NCBI GenBank assembly: GCA_030529445.1
Contig: JAUMWW010000003.1
Location: 62,001 to 126,000, forward strand
DNA length: 64,000 bases
Direction of reading: 5' to 3'
Source: Johnsonella sp.
GTDB lineage: Bacteria > Bacillota > Clostridia > Lachnospirales > Lachnospiraceae
The stretch's first letter is position 1. The number at the start of each line of letters is the position of its first letter. The notes under the pieces are model-generated. The model made no database searches, had not been told where the DNA came from, and worked only from the letters and a program-made list of their open reading frames with translations. Position numbers and translations under genes: made by a program. Below, piece after piece: positions 1-8,327 of this stretch.

Positions 1-81
1 GCCTCCTTAAGAGGAGAGCAAAGCGCTCCCTGGTTTTTCTCCGATCAGGAAAAAAAGCCCTATGGCGCGCTGATAAAATAA
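1..81 (+). CDS. 3' end of an unidentified gene (partial)
   Basis: Frame 1 is open from the window edge to a TAA at 79-81 and would encode 26 residues ending in YGALIK. A terminator hairpin follows ten bases later, which fits the end of a real gene. The fragment is too short to name a family. Another frame is also open here (to a TAA in the A-rich stretch after position 81), so the reading frame is a judgement based on composition. Confidence 0.35.
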   Translation, partial: ASLRGEQSAPWFFSDQEKKPYGALIK

Positions 82-90
82 AAAAATAAG

Positions 91-131
91 AATTGCCGTC
101 TTCTATGAAGAATAGAGGGCGGCAATTTTTT
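91..131. terminator. Bidirectional terminator between an upstream gene and the DeoR regulator
   Basis: ATTGCCG (near 92-98) pairs with CGGCAAT (near 119-125) and is followed by a T-run on the plus strand. The opposite side is A-rich (81-88), which becomes a U-run for the minus-strand transcript. The hairpin therefore can end both the partial gene at 1-81 and the regulator gene that runs towards it. Confidence 0.8.
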
Positions 132-142
132 TATACATTTTT

Positions 143-907
143 TTATACGAGATGAAATTTCGGACCTTTTTCCTTCAGATAATCCAGCCATGTTTCCGGA
201 ATTTTGGAATCCGTGATCAGAAGATCCATTTCTTCCAGGGCGGAAAAATAACTCGATTTTACCACGCCGAATTTGCCGGAGTCCGTAACAAGTATTTTTT
301 CGACGGAAGATCTTATCGCCGCCCTCTTGGTGTTGACCTCATATTGGTTATAGCAGGTGAGACCGTTTTTTTCGATGCCCGAGGTTGATACGAACATTTT
401 GGCGGCGCGCAGCCTTTTGAGAAGGCTTACGTTTTCTTCCGATTCGAAGGAAGAAGATTTGCGGTGAAAATATCCCCCGGCAAGGATGATGCTTACATTT
501 TCCTTGCGTTTTAAAAGGGGGAGAATATCAAAGCTATAGCAGATTACGGTAATCGGAAGGTCGGAGGGAAGACGCTCGACAATTCTGTAGACCGTCGTGC
601 CGGTATCGAATAAAACGGTATCATAAGGCTTGATTAAAGAGACCGCATATTCCGCGATTCTTTCTTTTTCGGCGGCAAAAAGCGGCATCTGTAAATCAAA
701 TTCATAGGAATTATGAGCGCTGTGAGTTACAGAGCCGTTATGGGAATACAGATGAGAGAGCATTCCCTCTTCATATAAATATTTAATATCTCTTCTGATC
801 GTCATTTCGGATACGGAATATTTTTCTGATAAAAGCTTGATGTCAAAAGAGGGATTTTCCCGGATATCCGTCCTCAATGCATCGATTCGTATTTGTTTTT
901 TATTCAT
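143..907 (-). CDS. DeoR-family transcriptional regulator
   Basis: The 254-residue product has an N-terminal DeoR winged helix (about residues 5-60, with the recognition-helix signature SEMTIRRDI). A DeoRC sugar-phosphate sensor domain follows (about 80-245) with the usual DTGTT motif. The start is set by AAGGAG at 921-927 on the minus strand. Proteins of this family normally repress adjacent sugar genes and are released by a phosphorylated sugar. The gene is divergent from the ABC transporter, mtnK and mtnA operon, so methylthioribose-1-phosphate or a 5-deoxyribose phosphate is the likely inducer. The effector is inference; the family call is firm. Confidence 0.9.
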   Translation of the reverse strand: MNKKQIRIDALRTDIRENPSFDIKLLSEKYSVSEMTIRRDIKYLYEEGMLSHLYSHNGSVTHSAHNSYEFDLQMPLFAAEKERIAEYAVSLIKPYDTVLFDTGTTVYRIVERLPSDLPITVICYSFDILPLLKRKENVSIILAGGYFHRKSSSFESEENVSLLKRLRAAKMFVSTSGIEKNGLTCYNQYEVNTKRAAIRSSVEKILVTDSGKFGVVKSSYFSALEEMDLLITDSKIPETWLDYLKEKGPKFHLV

Positions 908-930
908 TTCACAAGAAATTCTCCTTTGCC

Positions 931-1044
931 GAGCAAGAATATATGCTCAAAATCACCCCAGCTTAAAGCTTATAAAGAAAATAGCATATTAACAAAAAAA
1001 AATCAATATTTAACATTTCAATCATTTTTTAAAGTGAAAAATGT
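931..1044. promoter_or_regulatory. Candidate operator inverted repeats between the regulator and ABC operon
   Basis: The AT-rich divergent intergenic region (908-1245) holds two inverted repeats. GAGCA (931-935) faces TGCTC (944-948) in the leader of the regulator gene. ACATTTCA (1013-1020) faces TGAAAAATGT (1035-1044) just upstream of the -35 element of the ABC operon, with two extra A bases in the right arm. Both lie where a DeoR-type repressor would be expected to bind. The match to an actual site is untested. Confidence 0.3.
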
Positions 1045-1054
1045 GATGAGAATA

Positions 1055-1083
1055 TTGACAAAAAACAAATCAATCAATATAAT
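1055..1083 (+). promoter_or_regulatory. Sigma-A promoter of the ABC-mtnK-mtnA operon
   Basis: TTGACA (1055-1060) and TATAAT (1078-1083) are both perfect consensus with a 17-base spacer. Transcription should start near 1090, giving a leader of about 155 bases before the start codon at 1246. Confidence 0.85.
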
Positions 1084-1143
1084 GAAAAAGATAGAAATAA
1101 AAATAGTAAAAATGTTAGAAAATCATTTCAGCCAAAATTCCCG

Positions 1144-1216
1144 GGCGCAGCATATATACAAGAATACAGCTATGCGCCTGCAAAAATATAAAACTTACTC
1201 ACAAAAACCTTGTGAG
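1144..1216 (+). promoter_or_regulatory. Two hairpins in the 5' leader of the binding-protein gene
   Basis: GGCGCA (1144-1149) pairs with TGCGCC (1173-1178). CTCACAA (1198-1204) pairs with TTGTGAG (1210-1216) around a five-base loop. No U-run follows either hairpin, so neither is a terminator. The second ends about 15 bases before the AGGGAGG ribosome binding site and could stabilise the mRNA or tune translation. I do not recognise a known riboswitch class. Confidence 0.4.
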
Positions 1217-1245
1217 ATGATAAAAATAAAAGGGAGGTATATCTA

Positions 1246-2439
1246 ATGAAAAAAAGAGTTTTGGCTTTATGCTTATCGATCGCTCTGGCTTCGATATCGA
1301 TAGCGGGATGTTCGTCGAAGACGACAGAGGGCGAGAGCACAAGCGCAGGTACAGAGGCTGTTACACAGCAGCAGGGAGCGGAAAGCTCGGCGGCGACGGA
1401 TGCGGCAAACCCCGTAGCAGGCAAGAAGGTTGCCTATATTATGCTTCTGCCTTCGGCAACGATTTTCCAGATGTGGAAGGACTCCTGTGCCGAACTTTGC
1501 AATAAGCTCGGTGTGCAGTTTGATTTCTTCTTCTGTGAAGGAGATTTCAATAAATGGCAGGATACGATCAGAACCTGTGCATCGGCAGGATATGACGGAC
1601 TTTTGGTAAGCCACGGAAACCAGGACGGCTCCTATGTTTTTTTAAAGGAGATTACCGAGCAGTATCCGAATCTTAAGATCGTTACCTTCGATACCCAGTT
1701 CTATGCGGACGGAGAATATAAGAAGCTCGAGGGTGTGACCCAGATGTTCCAGCAGGACAAATCTCTCGTTACGGTTCTTTTGGATCAGATGATTGCGGAA
1801 TACGGAGAGGGAGTAAGGCTGATCAAGGTTTGGAGAGGTCCGAATTATAACAGCCCCTTTGATCGCCGTGAAGTAGGCTGGCAGGAATATGAAGCTGCCG
1901 GAAAGATCAAGACGGTGGGAGAGATTCAGCCGCTTCAGGATTCCGTTGATTCGGCAAACACCGTAACCGCAGCATATCTGCAGGGCGTGAAGCGCGAGGA
2001 TGTGGACGGAATCATCGCGTATTATGATATGTACGGACAGGGCGTATATAATGCAATCATGGAAAACGACAATTTCAACGGCACATCAGGAAAGGCTCTG
2101 CCCATGGCATCCGTGGATATCGATCCGGTAGATATCACCAATATGCAGACCAAACCCGAAATCTGGACAGCAGCCGGTACAACGGACTGGACGCTTAACG
2201 GAGAACTTGCAATGCGTCTGCTGATGCTTGAACTTGCGGGAGAATATGACAAGATTTATGATCCGGCGAGCAAGCAAAAAGGAGTAGATGTGGTAGAAGT
2301 GCCGGGAAGCCCCATTCTTGCAGGCGACCTGAAAGCGGATTCAACAGTGGAGAATCTCGGAAATATAGCAGGAGACACTTACGGCAATCTGGATTATCTT
2401 TCCGAAGCGGACTGGATGCCGAAAGATCTGATTCATTAA
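1246..2439 (+). CDS. Sugar-type ABC transporter substrate-binding lipoprotein
   Basis: The 397-residue protein starts with a lipoprotein signal ending in the lipobox IAGC (Cys22). A Ser/Thr/Gly-rich linker of about 30 residues follows, then a periplasmic-binding-protein type I fold (Peripla_BP_4 class) to the C terminus. It would be anchored outside the membrane and deliver its ligand to the permease encoded downstream. The start has AGGGAGG eleven bases upstream. The family normally binds ribose, xylose, galactose or nucleoside-like sugars. Because the operon continues into mtnK and mtnA, 5-methylthioribose or 5-deoxyribose is the best guess for its ligand. That specificity is inferred from context only. 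Confidence 0.88.
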   Translation: MKKRVLALCLSIALASISIAGCSSKTTEGESTSAGTEAVTQQQGAESSAATDAANPVAGKKVAYIMLLPSATIFQMWKDSCAELCNKLGVQFDFFFCEGDFNKWQDTIRTCASAGYDGLLVSHGNQDGSYVFLKEITEQYPNLKIVTFDTQFYADGEYKKLEGVTQMFQQDKSLVTVLLDQMIAEYGEGVRLIKVWRGPNYNSPFDRREVGWQEYEAAGKIKTVGEIQPLQDSVDSANTVTAAYLQGVKREDVDGIIAYYDMYGQGVYNAIMENDNFNGTSGKALPMASVDIDPVDITNMQTKPEIWTAAGTTDWTLNGELAMRLLMLELAGEYDKIYDPASKQKGVDVVEVPGSPILAGDLKADSTVENLGNIAGDTYGNLDYLSEADWMPKDLIH

Positions 2440-2490
2440 GGGAATAAAAAAGCATAGAAGAAAAGAATAAAATATCGGTTTTCTTTGAGT

Positions 2491-2529
2491 AGGAAACGTT
2501 GTTTGCTGCGGCGTTTCCTGCTTTTTTTA
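2491..2529 (+). terminator. Intra-operon terminator/attenuator after the binding-protein gene
   Basis: AGGAAACG (2491-2498) pairs perfectly with CGTTTCCT (2512-2519) and is followed by a T-run (2522-2529). It lies between the binding-protein gene and the ATPase gene, with no promoter visible after it. Partial termination here would give more binding protein than permease, a common arrangement for ABC importers. Confidence 0.85.
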
Positions 2530-2558
2530 TAAAAAGACAAGATGAAAAGAGGACTGCA

Positions 2559-4097
2559 ATGGATAGAATATGCTTAAGCACGAAAAATATTTCCATTGAA
2601 TTTCCGGGAGTAAAGGCCTTGGAAGAGGTGAATTTTGAAGTCTGTACCGGAGAGACGAGGGCGGTGGTAGGCGCAAACGGAGCGGGAAAATCAACCCTGA
2701 TGAAGGTCTTGGCGGGAGCCAATCCCGGCTATACCGGAGAGATTTTTCTGGATGAGAAGAAGGTCGAACTCAGAGCTCCGGTAGAGTCCAAAAGACTGGG
2801 AATACAGATTGTTTATCAGGAGGTGGATACCGTTCTTTATCCTACTCTATCGGTTGCGGAAAATATCGTTCAGGACGATATGATCATGGGAAAGATAGGG
2901 CATGCACTGAATTGGAAAGAGGTATATGCGCAGGGAAGAGAAGCGCTTGACCGGCTGCATATCAAAAGAGAGCAGATAGACGAGCGCACATTGGTGCAGA
3001 ATCTCACGCTTGCGCAAAAGCAGATGGTTCTGATCAGCAAAGCGATCAGGGCAAAATGCAGCTTCCTGATCTTGGATGAACCGACCGCTCCTCTGAGCAA
3101 TACCGAGACCGAGGAACTTTTCAGGGTCGTTCGCCATCTCCATGCCACCGAGAATATCGCGATTGTATTTATTTCTCACCGGCTGAATGAGATCTTGGAA
3201 ATCTGTGATAAATATACCGTGATGAGAAACGGAAGACTCATCGAAACCAGCCCGGTAGGCAAGAGCACTAAAACTTCCGAGATCGTGGAGAAAATGCTGG
3301 GACGTTCGTTTGAGGAAAATTACCCGAAGCTTTCCTGCGAGATCGGAGAGAAATATTTTGAAATCGATCGTTTATCCGATGCGGAAGGCAGGATCAAAGA
3401 TATCTCTCTTTATGTAAGGAAGGGAGAAATCGTCGGAATCGCCGGGCTTGTCGGAGCCGGCAAATCCGAGCTTTGTAAAACCGTATTCGGTGCATATAAG
3501 AAGGGTAAGGGAGAAATTAAAATCAAGAGCAGGAAACTGGAAATCAAAAATCCCTCGGATGCCGTCAGGCAGGGGATTGCGCTTGTGCCCGAAGAAAGGC
3601 GCAAAGAGGGCGTGCTGGTACATGAAAACATTGCATTCAATCTTTCCGCGGCATGCTTATCGAAGTTTTGCACGGCATCCTTTATCCGGAGGGATAAGGT
3701 CGGTGCCAATGCGGAGGATTTTGTAAAAAGACTCGGGATTTTAACCCCCTCGATCAAGCAATATGTAAAAAATCTTTCGGGAGGCAACCAGCAGAAGGTT
3801 GCGGTAGGAAAATGGCTGGCGGCGGACTGCGAGGTTTATATCTTTGACGAGCCGACAAAAGGCGTCGATGTAGGCGCAAAGCGGGATATTTTCGCGCTGA
3901 TCAATGAAATCGCCAAAAGCGGAAAATCCGTTATTTATGCTTCCTGTGAAAACTCGGAGCTGCTTTCTCTTACGGACAGAATTTATGTGATGTACAGCGG
4001 GAAGGTGATGGCGGAACTGCAGACGAAAGATACGACGGAAGATGAGATCATGAATTATTCGGTTGGCGGCAAGGCTGACAAGAAGAATACTATTTAG
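2559..4097 (+). CDS. Sugar ABC transporter ATP-binding protein (two fused ATPase domains)
   Basis: The 512-residue protein has two ABC ATPase domains in tandem, as in RbsA, MglA and XylG. The N-terminal domain has Walker A GANGAGKS (38-45), a degenerate signature (LTLAQKQM) and Walker B ILDEPT. The C-terminal domain has a degenerate P-loop GLVGAGKSE, a canonical LSGGNQQK signature and Walker B FDEPTKG. Degenerate halves of this kind are normal for the sugar family. The start at 2559 has AGAGGA upstream; an open frame further upstream would run through the terminator and is not used. It powers the permease encoded next. Confidence 0.93.
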   Translation: MDRICLSTKNISIEFPGVKALEEVNFEVCTGETRAVVGANGAGKSTLMKVLAGANPGYTGEIFLDEKKVELRAPVESKRLGIQIVYQEVDTVLYPTLSVAENIVQDDMIMGKIGHALNWKEVYAQGREALDRLHIKREQIDERTLVQNLTLAQKQMVLISKAIRAKCSFLILDEPTAPLSNTETEELFRVVRHLHATENIAIVFISHRLNEILEICDKYTVMRNGRLIETSPVGKSTKTSEIVEKMLGRSFEENYPKLSCEIGEKYFEIDRLSDAEGRIKDISLYVRKGEIVGIAGLVGAGKSELCKTVFGAYKKGKGEIKIKSRKLEIKNPSDAVRQGIALVPEERRKEGVLVHENIAFNLSAACLSKFCTASFIRRDKVGANAEDFVKRLGILTPSIKQYVKNLSGGNQQKVAVGKWLAADCEVYIFDEPTKGVDVGAKRDIFALINEIAKSGKSVIYASCENSELLSLTDRIYVMYSGKVMAELQTKDTTEDEIMNYSVGGKADKKNTI

Positions 4098-4114
4098 GGG
4101 GGGTGGGTGTTTTC

Positions 4115-5101
4115 ATGGATAAAAAGGACAAAACAAAGCTTATCATTAAATTTCTTGTGAATTGGGCTGCCGTAATCGCTTTATTTATCTGCTTTACCGT
4201 GTTTACCGGAATTAAGGGAAACCAGTTTATGTCGCCCAATAATATGGTCAATATTTTGCGGGCGATGGCGATCAATACCGTATTCGGCATAGCGGCAACG
4301 ATTACGATGGCGCCCGACGGCTTCGATATGTCGGCGGGAACGCTGGCAAGCTGCTCTGCATATGTCTTTGTATCCAGTTATCTCTGGTTCGGGCAGTCGC
4401 TTGGCATGTCGATTTTGATCTGTATTGCGGTGACCTTGATTATGTACCAGCTTACGATGTTTTTAATCCTGGTATGCAAGATCCCCGATATGCTGGCGAC
4501 CTGTTCGCTGATGTTTGTGCATCAGGGGCTTGGACAGTGGTATATAGGCGGAGGAGCGGTTTCGACGGGAATGAAGGCTCCCTGGGGAGCGGCTCCGGCA
4601 AGAACGGCTCTTTCCGATTCCTTCTCCGCAATAGGAAGGGCTCCCTGGATCATCATTATTATGCTTGCCTGCGTGCTGATCGCATATCTTTTTTTGGATT
4701 TCACAAAGCATGGCAGATATTTATATGCAATGGGAGGAAATAAGGAAGCGGCAAGGCTTTCCGGAATCAATATTAAAAAATACAGATATGTGGCAGGGAT
4801 GATTACCGCAGTCTTTATTGCGGTAGGAGGAATCCTGGTGGCTTCCAGAGGAAGCTCGGCACAGGTAATGTGCTGCGATAATTACTTGATGCCCTCGCTG
4901 GCGGCGGTCTTTGTCGGAAGGACGGTCGGAGGAGCCGAAAAGCCCAATGCCGTAGGTACAATGATAGGCTCCATGCTGGTATCGACCTTGGAAAACGGGC
5001 TGACGATCTGTGCAGTGCCCTTCTATGTGCTTCCGGCGGTGAAGGGAGCCGTACTGGCGCTCGCATTGATTGCGGCATATGCAGGAAAGAAAGAACATTA
5101 A
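4115..5101 (+). CDS. Sugar-type ABC transporter permease (BPD_transp_2)
   Basis: The 328-residue, very hydrophobic protein has eight to ten predicted membrane segments and the branched-chain/ribose permease layout. It carries the APDGFDMSAG motif near residue 65 and the conserved LVASRG and VGRTVGG segments in the C-terminal half. The start at 4115 lies behind a G-rich ribosome binding site (4097-4107); a GTG four codons upstream sits inside that site. The ATPase gene ends 17 bases before. One permease gene is seen, so the channel is probably a homodimer, as for RbsC. Confidence 0.92.
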   Translation: MDKKDKTKLIIKFLVNWAAVIALFICFTVFTGIKGNQFMSPNNMVNILRAMAINTVFGIAATITMAPDGFDMSAGTLASCSAYVFVSSYLWFGQSLGMSILICIAVTLIMYQLTMFLILVCKIPDMLATCSLMFVHQGLGQWYIGGGAVSTGMKAPWGAAPARTALSDSFSAIGRAPWIIIIMLACVLIAYLFLDFTKHGRYLYAMGGNKEAARLSGINIKKYRYVAGMITAVFIAVGGILVASRGSSAQVMCCDNYLMPSLAAVFVGRTVGGAEKPNAVGTMIGSMLVSTLENGLTICAVPFYVLPAVKGAVLALALIAAYAGKKEH

Positions 5102-5128
5102 GAGGAAAGGAAAGCGAGGAAAACAGAT

Positions 5129-6355
5129 ATGTCCAGATTTGATACATATTTTCAGATGGATGTTAATGATATCGTAGAATATACACTGGAGAAAGCGAAA
5201 GAGATCGCATGGGATAAGGAGAGCATGAAGGCGGAGGTGCCCAAACAGCACGGAAACCTCAATTATGTATATCGGGTTTGGGATGAAAAAGGTCATTCCA
5301 TCTTTATCAAACAGGCGGGAACGGAGGCGCGGATTTCCAAGGATATGAAGCCTTCCAAGGACAGAAACAGGCTGGAAGCGGAAATTCTTTTGCTGGAGGA
5401 GAAATATGCCCCCGGAATGGTTCCTCATATTTATTTCTATGATACCGTGATGTGCGCCTGTGGAATGGAGGACTGCTCCGATTACGAGGTAATGAGAAAC
5501 GCCATGCTCAAGCATCAGACTTTCCCGCATTTTGCGGAGGATATCTCAGGCTTCATGGCGGATACCTTGCTGCTTACCAGCGATATCGTGATGGATCATA
5601 AGGAAAAGAGAGAGCTTGTAGCAAAGTTTACTTCTCCCGATCTTTGTGATATCACCGAAAAGCTCGTATTAATGGAGCCTTATCAGGATATCAATCGGAG
5701 AAATAACGTATTTGCTCCGAATGCCGAATTTGTAAAAAAAGAGCTTTATGAGGACGAAAAGCTGCATCTGGAGGTTGCAAAGCTGAAATTTGCCTTTATG
5801 ACCAATGCACAGTCTCTGATTCAGGGAGATCTGCATACCGGATCCATCTTTATCAAGGAGGATTCGACGAAGGTTTTCGATTCGGAGTTCGGAACCTATG
5901 CGCCGATGGGCTATGATATCGGCAATGTCATCGCCAATCTTATCTTTGCCTATGTAAACGGAATGGCTTACGAAAAGGAGAGTTTCTGTGCATGGATATT
6001 GGAAAGCGTAGAAAAAACGGTGGATTTATTTATTGAAAAATTCAAGAAAAAATACGATGAGGCGGTTACCGAGCCTATGGCGAAGGTGAAGGGCTTTAAG
6101 GAATACTATCTTGCGGGAATCCTCAGGGACAGCGCGGGCTTTGCGGGAACGGAGCTGCACAGGCGCACGGTAGGCATGGCAAATGTGGCGGATATGACGA
6201 GCATAGAGGATGGGAAGAAGCGCCTGGTTGCAGAAAGAACGGCGATTCTTGCCGGCAAAAATTTCATTCTGAATCAGGAGAAGTTCACCAAGGGTTCGGA
6301 ATATGTCGAGGCAATCAGGAAGGCGGCACAGGAGGCGGCGGAAAGAAGCCGCTAG
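5129..6355 (+). CDS. mtnK: S-methyl-5-thioribose kinase
   Basis: The 408-residue protein phosphorylates 5-methylthioribose (MTR) at C1 with ATP. It shows the APH-like kinase fold with the MTR kinase catalytic loop QGDLHTGS (catalytic Asp about 234) and the metal loop DSEF (Asp251, Glu253) followed by MGYDIG. In most MTR kinases the loops read HGDLH and DPEF, so Gln and Ser here are small deviations. Length matches the family. An AGGAAAGG-type ribosome binding site lies upstream and the permease gene ends 27 bases before. Placement between an importer and mtnA supports salvage of imported MTR. 5-Deoxyribose is an alternative substrate known for some family members. Confidence 0.92.
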   Translation: MSRFDTYFQMDVNDIVEYTLEKAKEIAWDKESMKAEVPKQHGNLNYVYRVWDEKGHSIFIKQAGTEARISKDMKPSKDRNRLEAEILLLEEKYAPGMVPHIYFYDTVMCACGMEDCSDYEVMRNAMLKHQTFPHFAEDISGFMADTLLLTSDIVMDHKEKRELVAKFTSPDLCDITEKLVLMEPYQDINRRNNVFAPNAEFVKKELYEDEKLHLEVAKLKFAFMTNAQSLIQGDLHTGSIFIKEDSTKVFDSEFGTYAPMGYDIGNVIANLIFAYVNGMAYEKESFCAWILESVEKTVDLFIEKFKKKYDEAVTEPMAKVKGFKEYYLAGILRDSAGFAGTELHRRTVGMANVADMTSIEDGKKRLVAERTAILAGKNFILNQEKFTKGSEYVEAIRKAAQEAAERSR

Positions 6356-6379
6356 GAAGAGAGAAGGGAGGAAAGAGGC

Positions 6380-7480
6380 ATGAATATCGATGCTTTTTTT
6401 GAGAAAATTATTTCGGTAAAACTCAGCGAAGACGGGAAATTTCTTGATATTATCGACCAGACCTTATTGCCGGGAGAGATCAGGAGAATACAGCTAAACA
6501 GCAGGGAAGCGATTTGGGAAGCGATTAAGAAGCTGAGAGTCAGAGGGGCTCCGGCGATCGGCGTAAGCGCCGCCTATGCGATGGCGATTCTTTGTGCAGC
6601 GGTGGAAAAAAGCGGGTACGAGGATTTTTACCGGGAGAGCAAAGGACTCAAAGACTACCTCGCTTCTTCAAGACCGACAGCGGTAAACCTTTTTTGGGCA
6701 TTGAACCGGATGGAGAACTGTATTTTAAAAAATAAAGAAAAGCCGGTGGAAGAAATCAAGGAACTGCTTTTTGCAGAGGCGCAGGCAATCCGGGATGAAG
6801 ATGTGGAAATCAGCAGAAGCATAGGAAGAATAGGCTTCGAGCTGCTGAAGGAGCTTAAGAAGCCGGGAAAAGAAATCGGTATATTGACGCATTGCAATGC
6901 GGGAACTCTGGCGACCGCAAAATACGGAACGGCGACTGCGCCGATGTATATTGCGCTGGAAAAGGGCTGGAAGGGCAGCGATATGCATGTGTACTGCGAT
7001 GAGACCAGACCGCTGCTGCAGGGGGCGAGGCTTACCGCCTTCGAGCTTTTCCATGCGGGAATCAAGACAACGCTGCAATGTGACAATATGGCGTCCATGC
7101 TGATGCAGCAGAAAAAAATCGATATTATTTTTGTCGGCTGCGACAGAGTCGCTAAAAACGGAGATGCCGCAAATAAGATAGGAACGAGCGCATTGGCGGT
7201 AATGGCAAAACACTATAATATTCCCTTCTATGTCTGCGCTCCCAGCTCGACGATAGATATGGAGACGACGACGGGAGAAACGATTCCGATAGAGATGAGG
7301 GATCCGGAGGAGATCAGCACGATGTGGTATAAGGAGAGGATGACGGCGGAGGGAGTCGATATCTTCAATCCCGCCTTCGATGTTTCGGAGCATGGGCTGA
7401 TCACCGGCATCATTACGGAGAAGGGGCTTTGCAGGGCGCCATATGACCGGGCTTTTGAAGAATTGGGAATAGGAAAATAA
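6380..7480 (+). CDS. mtnA: S-methyl-5-thioribose-1-phosphate isomerase
   Basis: The 366-residue protein belongs to the eIF-2B alpha/beta/delta-like aldose phosphate isomerase family. It has the substrate loop RGAPAIGVSAAYA near residue 55, the catalytic cysteine in THCNAGTLATAKYGTA (Cys172) and the catalytic aspartate in GCDRVAKNGDAANK (Asp255). It converts methylthioribose-1-phosphate to methylthioribulose-1-phosphate. The gene follows mtnK by 24 bases. The later enzymes of the aerobic methionine salvage pathway (mtnB, mtnC, mtnD) are not next to it, and neither is a class II aldolase of the DHAP shunt. What happens to the ketose phosphate is therefore open. Confidence 0.94.
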   Translation: MNIDAFFEKIISVKLSEDGKFLDIIDQTLLPGEIRRIQLNSREAIWEAIKKLRVRGAPAIGVSAAYAMAILCAAVEKSGYEDFYRESKGLKDYLASSRPTAVNLFWALNRMENCILKNKEKPVEEIKELLFAEAQAIRDEDVEISRSIGRIGFELLKELKKPGKEIGILTHCNAGTLATAKYGTATAPMYIALEKGWKGSDMHVYCDETRPLLQGARLTAFELFHAGIKTTLQCDNMASMLMQQKKIDIIFVGCDRVAKNGDAANKIGTSALAVMAKHYNIPFYVCAPSSTIDMETTTGETIPIEMRDPEEISTMWYKERMTAEGVDIFNPAFDVSEHGLITGIITEKGLCRAPYDRAFEELGIGK

Positions 7481-7523
7481 GCATAGAGCAAGAAAAACTC
7501 GAATGAAAAAGGAGGGACTCAAT

Positions 7524-7970
7524 ATGCTTAAGGGAATACCGAGCGCGATCTCACCGCAGCTTTTGAAGGTTCTTCATGAAATGGGACATGGGGATACGCT
7601 GGTAATCGGAGATTTGAATTATCCGGCAGCTTCCTGCGCCGCGGGGGGAGGAGGAATCAACATAAGATGCGACGGGATGAGGGCAACCGAAATGCTTGAC
7701 GCGATTTTGCAGCTCTTTCCCCTGGACGCTTATGTGGAAAAACCGGTGCTGATTATGGATAAGCCCGAAGAACATAAGGATCTTCCGACTCCGGTATGGG
7801 AGGAATTTCAAGAGATCGTTGCAAGACATGATGAGAGAGGGAAAAAGGCGATAGGGTTTATCGATCGATTTGATTTTTATGAGCAGTCGAAAAAAGCCTA
7901 TGCCGTTGTTTCGACGACGGAAAGAGCTTTTTATGCATGCATTATCATCAAGAAGGGATGCGTGATGTAA
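7524..7970 (+). CDS. RbsD/FucU-family sugar mutarotase
   Basis: The 148-residue protein aligns by eye with FucU (140 residues). It starts MLKGIPSAISPQLLKVL, has MGHGDTLVIGD with His22 and an Asp near residue 30, and ends with the TTERAFYACII strand holding the catalytic-type Tyr. These proteins interconvert alpha and beta anomers of fucose or ribose. The start at 7524 is chosen because GGAGGG (7511-7516) lies eight bases before it; an upstream ATG at 7503 precedes that site. It is the last gene of the operon, so it may supply the anomer of MTR or 5-deoxyribose that the kinase uses. That role is inference. Confidence 0.85.
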   Translation: MLKGIPSAISPQLLKVLHEMGHGDTLVIGDLNYPAASCAAGGGGINIRCDGMRATEMLDAILQLFPLDAYVEKPVLIMDKPEEHKDLPTPVWEEFQEIVARHDERGKKAIGFIDRFDFYEQSKKAYAVVSTTERAFYACIIIKKGCVM

Positions 7971-8040
7971 GAGGCTTGGCGAAGCAAGAGGGATAGGACT
8001 TAGGCGGCATGCGGATTTTTAATAGCTTCTCGGATAATGT

Positions 8041-8085
8041 ATGCCGATAAGACTTATCTTTTGGGGTCTTATCGGCATGTTTTGT
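8041..8085 (+). terminator. Terminator of the ABC-mtnK-mtnA-mutarotase operon
   Basis: A perfect 13-base-pair stem (8041-8053 with 8066-8078) with a 12-base loop is followed by the modest U-tract GTTTTGTTG. It closes the first operon before the allantoin genes. Confidence 0.85.
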
Positions 8086-8118
8086 TGCGGAAGATATTAA
8101 GAGAGCCTGGAAACCCTC

Positions 8119-8327
8119 TTGTACCAAACTGAGCAACATGATAAAATAAAGTGTACTAATCGCGATCATAAAAGCGGAAAGGAGAGTAAAAAGAAAACAT
8201 TAAAAGATTTTTCGATTTTTAGCATCAGTTTAGTAGGCGTTTGAGTGGGGATATGGAGAAAATGCAAAGGCGCAGAAGGAAACTGCGCGGATCTACTCTA
8301 TTTTTAAAGAAAGGTCGAGGTATGATT
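8119..8327 (+). promoter_or_regulatory. Probable promoter and leader of the allantoinase operon
   Basis: TTGTAC (8119-8124) and TAAAAT (8142-8147) are spaced by 17 bases and make a fair sigma-A promoter. The leader of about 175 bases contains one small hairpin, GCGCAG (8270-8275) with CTGCGC (8283-8288). No terminator or recognisable riboswitch core is seen in it. No regulator gene of the AllR, AllS or PucR type lies nearby. Confidence 0.5.

Noticed and set aside
893-1246. A 117-codon plus-strand frame in the divergent region
   Set aside because: It spans the promoter and leader of the ABC operon, is Lys/Asn-rich and has no ribosome binding site.
8148-8327. A riboswitch in the allantoinase leader
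   Set aside because: One six-pair hairpin is visible, but no purine, guanidine or other known aptamer core and no expression platform.
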